Shown here: positions 32,150 through 36,745 of the stretch, one piece after another
Layout of the letters: every line of letters starts with the position of its first letter
Position numbering within the stretch: position 1 is the first letter of the stretch
DNA from: Candidatus Poribacteria bacterium
GTDB taxonomy: Bacteria > Poribacteria > WGA-4E > WGA-3G
Assembly (NCBI GenBank): GCA_022827885.1
Contig: JAJEIP010000124.1
Location: 1 to 36,745, forward strand
Length of the DNA stretch: 36,745 bases
Direction of reading: 5' to 3'
Translations under genes and position numbers: made by a program
Notes under the pieces: generated by a model
Told to the model about the DNA's origin: nothing
The model's input: only the letters and a program-made list of their open reading frames with translations
Databases searched by the model: none

Positions 32150-33165
32150 CAAGCCTATTGCATCGCGCGCCTCTCTATGCGCGCGCACCGACGCGGATTG
32201 ATTTTGCTGGCGGGTGGACAGATTTGATTCCGTTCGCAATGGAAAATGAAGGATTGGTGGTGAATGCGGCGATCGATTTACATGTCTACGCGTCTCTCAC
32301 ACCTGTCCGTGACGCATGTGTAAGTCTCCATGCTGTGGATCTCAAAGAGTTCTTTTATCCGGTGGACGTATTAACATGCCTGCGCGGGCTGAATCTGCCG
32401 CAAGCGATTTTGTCCCGCTTTCGTCCTAATAAGGGCTGCCATCTCGCGACTTGGAGCGAAGTTCCAAAAGGAAGCGGATTAGGGGCTTCTGGCACGCTTG
32501 GCGTTGGACTTGTAGGGCTACTCTCGGCTTTTGTCGAAAAGAAATTAACACTATGCCAAATTGTTGACATCGCGGCGGGTGTTAAACAGGAAACCGGAAT
32601 TCCATGTGGGAAACAAGATCACTACGCCGGTCTACTCAGTGGGATAAACCTCTTACGCTGTAGGGGCAAATCTGTTAAGTCCATCCCACTCCGACTGACC
32701 GAAGACGTTCTTGAAGAACTTCATCATTCTCTGCTTCTTGTCTATACAGGAGAGTCACATTTCTCAGGTGGCATTCTTCAGAATGTTATTGACGCATACA
32801 AAATGGGAAACCGAAGGACGCACGATGCCTTGAAGGCACTTCGCAGAATTGCTGATGAGATGAAGCAGATATTTGAGACCACCAATTTCTCTGACTTAGG
32901 TCAATTATTTGATGAGAATTGGCACTTTCAAAAACAGTTACATCCTTCTGTAAATACGGAACGGATTGATGAATTGGTTGATATTGGAAAAAAGAGTGGT
33001 TGTAACGGAGGAAAAGTCTGTGGTGCGGGGGGTGGCGGGTGTTTGGTGTTTCATTGTAATACGGATCATATAGATTCTGCAAGAAAAGCATTTAAAGCAG
33101 TGGGTGCGCGCGTCATTCCTTTTCGCTTTGATTTTGAAGGTCTTCGGATATGGTCTCCTGAATAG
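32086..33165 (+). CDS. GHMP-family sugar kinase (heptose-7-phosphate kinase-like)
   Basis: 359 aa if begun at TTG 32086; a TTG at 32158 would give 335 aa, closer to the HddA-type family length, and neither has a good ribosome site. GHMP motifs: RAPTRIDFAGGWTDLIPF (motif 1), WSEVPKGSGLGASGTLGVGL (ATP-binding motif 2, about 121-140), CGKQDHYAGLLSGINLL, and the C-terminal VCGAGGGGCLVF (motif 3). Closest in layout to D-glycero-D-manno-heptose-7-phosphate kinase and fucokinase-type enzymes, which phosphorylate sugars on the way to NDP-sugars. Placed just after peptide 2, it may supply a donor sugar for the nearby glycosyltransferases (inference). Confidence 0.8.
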   Translation: MLHKTQDDWQQVSSAGQERAIASLLHRAPLYARAPTRIDFAGGWTDLIPFAMENEGLVVNAAIDLHVYASLTPVRDACVSLHAVDLKEFFYPVDVLTCLRGLNLPQAILSRFRPNKGCHLATWSEVPKGSGLGASGTLGVGLVGLLSAFVEKKLTLCQIVDIAAGVKQETGIPCGKQDHYAGLLSGINLLRCRGKSVKSIPLRLTEDVLEELHHSLLLVYTGESHFSGGILQNVIDAYKMGNRRTHDALKALRRIADEMKQIFETTNFSDLGQLFDENWHFQKQLHPSVNTERIDELVDIGKKSGCNGGKVCGAGGGGCLVFHCNTDHIDSARKAFKAVGARVIPFRFDFEGLRIWSPE

Positions 33166-33352
33166 CAGTATCATAGAAAATCCATAAACTCCTAATATGA
33201 AGGTTGAAAATAGGGATAAAAAAGATGTCCCTAAAACAGTTACGGTTTCACTCTTTTGCGTATGCAAATGGAATCTTTACTGGTAGAAATTGGGAATTGA
33301 AGTTTATGACGAAATTCACAGGTTTTTCTTTTTCACGAAAAGGAGAGAAAAA

Positions 33353-34189
33353 ATGATTTACCGACAAATCCTTACATGTCTCATTTTGCTCGCTTTAATT
33401 CCGCTGAGTGCTAAAGCATTCCCACCCGCTTCGCCCGCAGGTGGAAACTATTTAGTCCTTGACGGGGTGGACGACTACGCTGTTTTGGATTTTAAAACCC
33501 ATGGTGTACTCTTCCCAAAAGATACGGACGAGTTTACCGTCGAAATGTGGGTATATCCAACCACACCGCCCGACACTAATACATTCACAACGATTCTCAG
33601 CCAACAGGTGCATATATGTATCGAGGAGGATACTCAGGAGGAAGATTTAATCTTCATGATTCAAGCGCATCTTCCTATTGCGAAAGGGCAAGCTACGACT
33701 CCCTACGCACCGATACCTTTTACTCTGAATCAATGGTATCACATCGCTTATCAGGCAAAAGGGATACAAACAATAACCATCGTTAATGATTTCGTAGATA
33801 TCTTCGCACAAGGAACAACACTCGCACACGATATCTCAGGTTTCAAGCGTCCAAAGGATTTTACACTCGGAGGATTTGGAAAGAAAGTTGAGTTTCATCC
33901 CGATTACTTTTGGGGCCCCTTTGCAGGATATATTGATGAGGTCCGCATCTCGACGGTTGCTCGTTACGATGTGAATAAACGAGGTTTTACACCGCGCGGC
34001 AAGTTCAAAAAAGATCGGCAGACACTCGCGTTGTGGCATTTTGATGAACCGGGTGGAAGACAGATATTCTCAGATGTATCAGGCAATGCCTATCATCTGG
34101 TAAGTGAAGGTGGAGCGAGGACCGGCATCCCACTCGCAGTTGAAGCAAAAGGCAAACTCACAACGACATGGGGACGGCTTAAACAATAA
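33353..34189 (+). CDS. LamG-domain secreted protein with C-terminal WG tag
   Basis: 278 aa from ATG 33353 (AAGGAGAG 7 nt upstream). Signal peptide MIYRQILTCLILLALIPLSA with AKA site; LamG fold with NYLVLDGVDDYAVLDF, DEFTVEMWVYPTTPP, NQWYHIAYQAKGIQTITIVN, FTLGGFGKK, WGPFAGYIDEVRISTVARYD, ALWHFDEPGGRQIFSDVS. It ends KGKLTTTWGRLKQ, the intact tag. It is a close paralogue of the minus-strand LamG gene at 30753; the two flank the peptide-2/kinase unit and point away from, and along with, it respectively. No copy of the ECF-type motif was found upstream; transcription may come from the kinase. Confidence 0.85.
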   Translation: MIYRQILTCLILLALIPLSAKAFPPASPAGGNYLVLDGVDDYAVLDFKTHGVLFPKDTDEFTVEMWVYPTTPPDTNTFTTILSQQVHICIEEDTQEEDLIFMIQAHLPIAKGQATTPYAPIPFTLNQWYHIAYQAKGIQTITIVNDFVDIFAQGTTLAHDISGFKRPKDFTLGGFGKKVEFHPDYFWGPFAGYIDEVRISTVARYDVNKRGFTPRGKFKKDRQTLALWHFDEPGGRQIFSDVSGNAYHLVSEGGARTGIPLAVEAKGKLTTTWGRLKQ

Positions 34190-34208
34190 GAGGAGGGATA
34201 AAGAACAA

Positions 34209-35123
34209 TTATAAAACTTTCCCTAAAATATTCCCAACGATATCCGATGTTGACTCCCGATCCAGCCATTCAATACGGGTGTCTTTTCGGAACCACGTCA
34301 ACTGTCGTTTGGCGAACCGACGGGTGTTCTGCTTCAATTGCGAGATCGCTTCCAGATATGTGCAGTCCCCATCCAGATATGCAATCAACTCCCGATAACC
34401 GAAACTTTGGAGCGCGACCGAATCACGGGCATATCCCGCCGCTAACAACGATTCAACCTCCGCTATCAATCCGTTCGCAAGCATCACGTCCACGCGCTGT
34501 TCGATACGACAGTATAGCAGCGCACGCGGCATCGCGAGTCCGAAGGCGATGAACGGATATCGCTGTTTTTCGGGATGCCACTGCTGTTGGAGTTCAGACA
34601 TCGGCGTGCCTGTCAATTCATAGACCTCTAAAGCACGGATGACGCGGACGAGGTTGTTCGGATGGATCCGATCGGCAGATTCTGGATCGCAGGTTTGGAG
34701 TCGCTTGTGGAGGGTATCAACCCCATTTTGCGCCGCTTCTGCTTCAAGTCGTTTTCGGAGTGCGGGATTCGCGCCCGGTCCCTCAAACAACCCATCAACA
34801 ATCGCTCGGAAGTAGAGTCCCGCACCGCCAACAAGCAACACCCGCTTGCCTCTGTTTCGGATGTCGGCGATCGCTGCATCTGCAAGGGATTGATAGTCAG
34901 CGACAGAAAAGGGTTGGGAAATGTCGACGCAGTCTATGAGGTGATGCCGTGCTGCTCGCTGTTCTTCGAGGGTGGGTTTGGCGGTGCCGATGTCCATCTG
35001 TCGATAGATTTGGCGGGAATCGACGGAGACAATCTCGGCATTGAGACGTTGTGCGAGTTGAATGGCTATCTCTGTTTTACCGACTGCTGTGGGACCGAGA
35101 AGGCAGAGGAGTCTTGATTTCAT
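34209..35123 (-). CDS. miaA: tRNA dimethylallyltransferase
   Basis: 304 aa. Adds a dimethylallyl group from DMAPP to N6 of A37 in tRNAs reading UNN codons. Visible motifs: P-loop GPTAVGKTE (9-17), VSVDSRQIYRQMDIGTAKP with the catalytic Asp, HHLIDCVD, LVGGAGLYFRAIVDGL, and the C-terminal RFAKRQLTWFRKD. Full length for the family. The ATG has no clear ribosome site; it follows one base after the stop of a 27-codon frame (TGA-A-ATG), so translation is probably coupled. Downstream of mnmA in the same direction: a tRNA-modification operon. Confidence 0.95.
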   Translation of the reverse strand: MKSRLLCLLGPTAVGKTEIAIQLAQRLNAEIVSVDSRQIYRQMDIGTAKPTLEEQRAARHHLIDCVDISQPFSVADYQSLADAAIADIRNRGKRVLLVGGAGLYFRAIVDGLFEGPGANPALRKRLEAEAAQNGVDTLHKRLQTCDPESADRIHPNNLVRVIRALEVYELTGTPMSELQQQWHPEKQRYPFIAFGLAMPRALLYCRIEQRVDVMLANGLIAEVESLLAAGYARDSVALQSFGYRELIAYLDGDCTYLEAISQLKQNTRRFAKRQLTWFRKDTRIEWLDRESTSDIVGNILGKVL

Positions 35124-35124
35124 T

Positions 35125-35208
35125 TCAGGCGGTCACTGCTCTCAACTTGGGAAACCAGCGCGTTTTGAAGGTTTTTTTAAAGTCTTCAGGAGTGGTCGTA
35201 ACTTGCAT
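35125..35208 (-). CDS. Possible 27-aa leader peptide of miaA
   Basis: ATG 35208-35206 with AAGGAT 6 nt upstream; reads MQVTTTPEDFKKTFKTRWFP then KLRAVTA and stops at TGA 35127-35125, one base before the miaA ATG. It has a better ribosome site than miaA, so it may deliver ribosomes to miaA. No relative recognised; could be the remnant of a longer gene. The 75 nt between it and mnmA contain a small GGGTAACGAACCC palindrome of the dispersed repeat class. Confidence 0.4.
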   Translation of the reverse strand: MQVTTTPEDFKKTFKTRWFPKLRAVTA

Positions 35209-35283
35209 TTGGATATCCTTATTAGAGAAAGGTGGGGTTCGTTACCCTCAATTTGACCGGAATATCGCAAGCACAGCTCGCTC

Positions 35284-36384
35284 CTACAATGAAGGCACGG
35301 CTTCATGGGCATCGACAATCCAACCGCCGCCGAGGACGTATTCTCCATCGTAAAAGACGGTGGCTTGTCCGGGTGTAATGGCACGGCGCGGTTCATCGAA
35401 CTTCACGACTGCTTCGGTGTCGCTGGTAGGTGTGATTGTCGCGGGACCGCCATCATCACGGGATCGGATTTTGACGTGCGCGCGGATCGGCACCGTCAAC
35501 TTCTCAATGGCGATGAGGTTGATGCGTTCAACGTGCATCGTGTCCTCTAAAAGGGCATCGGACTCACCGACGACAACGGTCTTCTCTGCGGCGTTAAGCT
35601 GCGTCACATAGAGCGGTTTCCCGACTGCAATACCTAACCCGCGCCGCTGTCCGACGGTATAAAACGGGACACCGTCATGCTTACCGAGGACATTGCCCGC
35701 TTCATCTACAATATCGCCGCCCTGAATCTTTTCAGGGACCCTGTCTTGGAGGAAACGTCTATAGTTGGTGTCGGCAACGAAACAGAGTTCTTGACTCTCA
35801 ATCTTCTCAGCGGTTCGCAATTGATACTTTCGGGCGAGATCACGGACTTCGGCTTTCGTGTATTCACCGAGCGGCATCATCGCGCAGCGTAATTGCTCCT
35901 GTGTGAGTGCGGCGAGGAAATAGGACTGGTCTTTGCTGACATCCCGTGCTGTACGTAAGAGATAGCGTCCCGTTTCTGGATGTTGTTCAATACGGGCATA
36001 GTGTCCCGTGGCAATAGCATCACACTCTAAGGTCTTGGCGAGATCAAGAAGTCTCCCAAACTTCAGTTCCCGATTACATACCATACACGGACTGGGTGTC
36101 CTGCCGACAAGGTACTCCTCCACGAAATAATCGATAATCTGCTCGCGGAAAGCGTCCTCGTAGTTCACGCCGTAGAACGGAATGCCGAGTTGCGTGGCGA
36201 CGCGGCGCGCATCCTCGATACCCTCAAGCGAGCAGCAGTTGGGACGCTCCGGTTCCACCTCAATTGTATCGGGCGCGCCGAGGCGCATCGTGATGCCGGT
36301 GACATCATACCCTGCGTCTACCATCATGGCAGCGGTGACGGAACTGTCTACGCCACCGCTCATTGCGACAAGAATTTTCCTCAT
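35284..36384 (-). CDS. mnmA: tRNA-specific 2-thiouridylase
   Basis: 366 aa. Adds sulfur to C2 of U34 in tRNA-Lys, -Glu and -Gln in an ATP-dependent reaction. Motifs: N-terminal PP-loop AMSGGVDSSVTAAMM, catalytic Cys in TPSPCMVCNRELKF, second Cys in ESQELCFVAD, plus DQSYFLAAL and YTVGQRRGLGI. The C-terminal beta-barrel ends with RAITPGQATVFYDGEYVLGGGWI. Normal length. Ribosome site weak (GGTAAAGAAA). Strong sigma-70 promoter at 36457-36485, about 70 nt upstream. First gene of the mnmA-miaA unit. Confidence 0.95.
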   Translation of the reverse strand: MRKILVAMSGGVDSSVTAAMMVDAGYDVTGITMRLGAPDTIEVEPERPNCCSLEGIEDARRVATQLGIPFYGVNYEDAFREQIIDYFVEEYLVGRTPSPCMVCNRELKFGRLLDLAKTLECDAIATGHYARIEQHPETGRYLLRTARDVSKDQSYFLAALTQEQLRCAMMPLGEYTKAEVRDLARKYQLRTAEKIESQELCFVADTNYRRFLQDRVPEKIQGGDIVDEAGNVLGKHDGVPFYTVGQRRGLGIAVGKPLYVTQLNAAEKTVVVGESDALLEDTMHVERINLIAIEKLTVPIRAHVKIRSRDDGGPATITPTSDTEAVVKFDEPRRAITPGQATVFYDGEYVLGGGWIVDAHEAVPSL

Positions 36385-36456
36385 TTTCTTTACCGATTGC
36401 CCTTCAATTTACCGCTCAACCCAACCTACGCTACTGAAGCCGAATTCATGTGAATA

Positions 36457-36485
36457 ATTATACCACATAAAAGTGGATTTGTCAG
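36457..36485 (-). promoter_or_regulatory. Sigma-70-type promoter of mnmA
   Basis: Minus strand: CTGACA (36485-36480), 17-nt spacer, TATAAT (36462-36457). Near-consensus with ideal spacing; predicted transcript start near 36450, giving a leader of about 65 nt. Confidence 0.8.
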
Positions 36486-36554
36486 GGAAAAGTGGTAGAG
36501 GACAGGCATAGCACACTTTTGGTGTTTTAAGAAAGGGACCTTGAACGGAGGACC

Positions 36555-36576
36555 GGCGAGGTTAGGAAACCTCGCC
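36555..36576. repeat. Short perfect hairpin, REP-like
   Basis: GGCGAGGTT (36555-36563), 4-nt loop, AACCTCGCC (36568-36576), then TACC. Same class as the palindromes at 2018, 5049 and 8622. It abuts the stop codon of the broken frame to its right. Confidence 0.65.
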
Positions 36577-36745
36577 TACCGAGGAGATTCGTCGGGGACG
36601 GCAAAGCGTTCAGGCGAGAGGTAGAGACGGGTTGCTTTTAGGCATCGAATGCCTTTATACGCGTCCCGTTTATGGAGGAACTGGGCATTATCTTCAGTAA
36701 AGAATTAGCCGATCTGCCAATCCTCGTTTCCGGCGTAGCGATCAT
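36576..36745 (-). pseudogene. 3' end of an unknown gene with an internal stop, cut by window edge
   Basis: On the minus strand one frame enters from the right edge as DRYAGNEDWQIG, meets TAA at 36707-36705, then continues FFTEDNAQFLHKRDAYKGIR, CLKATRLYLSPERFAVPDES, PR to TAG 36578-36576. The residues after the stop look protein-like (charged/aromatic, no further stops), so this may be a decayed gene or one with a sequence error. Family not recognised; the small sample makes this tentative. The rest of 36385-36575 holds only the mnmA promoter and a repeat hairpin. Confidence 0.3.

Noticed and set aside
33166-33352. Seventh ECF-type promoter copy before the second LamG gene
   Set aside because: ATGTCCCTAAA near 33220 resembles the -10, but the sequence 17 nt upstream (GGTTGA) does not match TGCACC.

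Overview
The window reads as a chromosomal contig from an uncultivated, environmental Gram-negative-type bacterium. The gene content is of the kind common in Candidatus Poribacteria and related sponge or marine lineages: two phytanoyl-CoA dioxygenase family genes, TolB-like PD40 propellers, LamG and lamin-tail secreted proteins, a Tm-1-like protein, an Rpn-type PD-(D/E)XK protein, and many short dispersed palindromic repeats. This assignment is inference from content; there is no rRNA or other phylogenetic marker beyond miaA and mnmA. The standard genetic code fits every gene.

Layout. 1-5007: two large secreted surface proteins on the minus strand. The first runs off the left edge. 5008-6446: a small HTH gene and about 1 kb of AT-rich, repeat-rich DNA. 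6447-12033: Rpn-type protein, Tm-1-like protein, a 66-bp tandem repeat array with inverted relatives, a PhyH dioxygenase, a PhyH-Nudix fusion and a GNAT acetyltransferase. 12339-18238: a genome-maintenance or defence-like block. It holds a HicB-type antitoxin, a RelE-like toxin that lacks a normal start codon, two DUF488 proteins, a RecQ helicase with an N-terminal dual-OB-like region, and a convergent AAA ATPase with a C-terminal nuclease-like domain. 18351-21943: two PD40 propeller lipoprotein-like or secreted proteins and a frameshifted MacB-type permease.

22342-34189 is the most interesting part. Two glycosyltransferases, each with an N-terminal PqqD-like (RiPP recognition element-like) domain, precede a small Cys-rich peptide gene. 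Next comes an ECF sigma factor fused through one membrane segment to a large BNR-type propeller, and then a ParB-like HTH protein. The block ends with two LamG paralogues flanking a second small peptide gene and a GHMP (heptose-kinase-like) sugar kinase. The two peptides share an N-terminal leader pattern but have unrelated C-termini. A motif TGCACC - 16/17 nt - GTGTC, which looks like an ECF-type promoter, occurs six times in the window. It lies in front of the PD40 gene, the first glycosyltransferase, the sigma factor itself, one LamG gene, the second peptide, and (further away) a small minus-strand gene. I propose that the sigma-propeller fusion controls itself and a local regulon for glycosylated exported peptides and cell-surface proteins.

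Four secreted proteins of different architecture (lamin-tail, two PD40, one LamG) end in the same C-terminal tag, L-T-(T/S)-(T/I)-W-G-x-(L/V)-K. The second LamG protein encodes the tag too, but out of frame after a one-base contraction of a C-run. The right end carries the tRNA-modification pair mnmA-miaA, with a 27-codon coupled reading frame between them, and a broken gene at the edge. No tRNA, rRNA, CRISPR or complete insertion sequence was seen.
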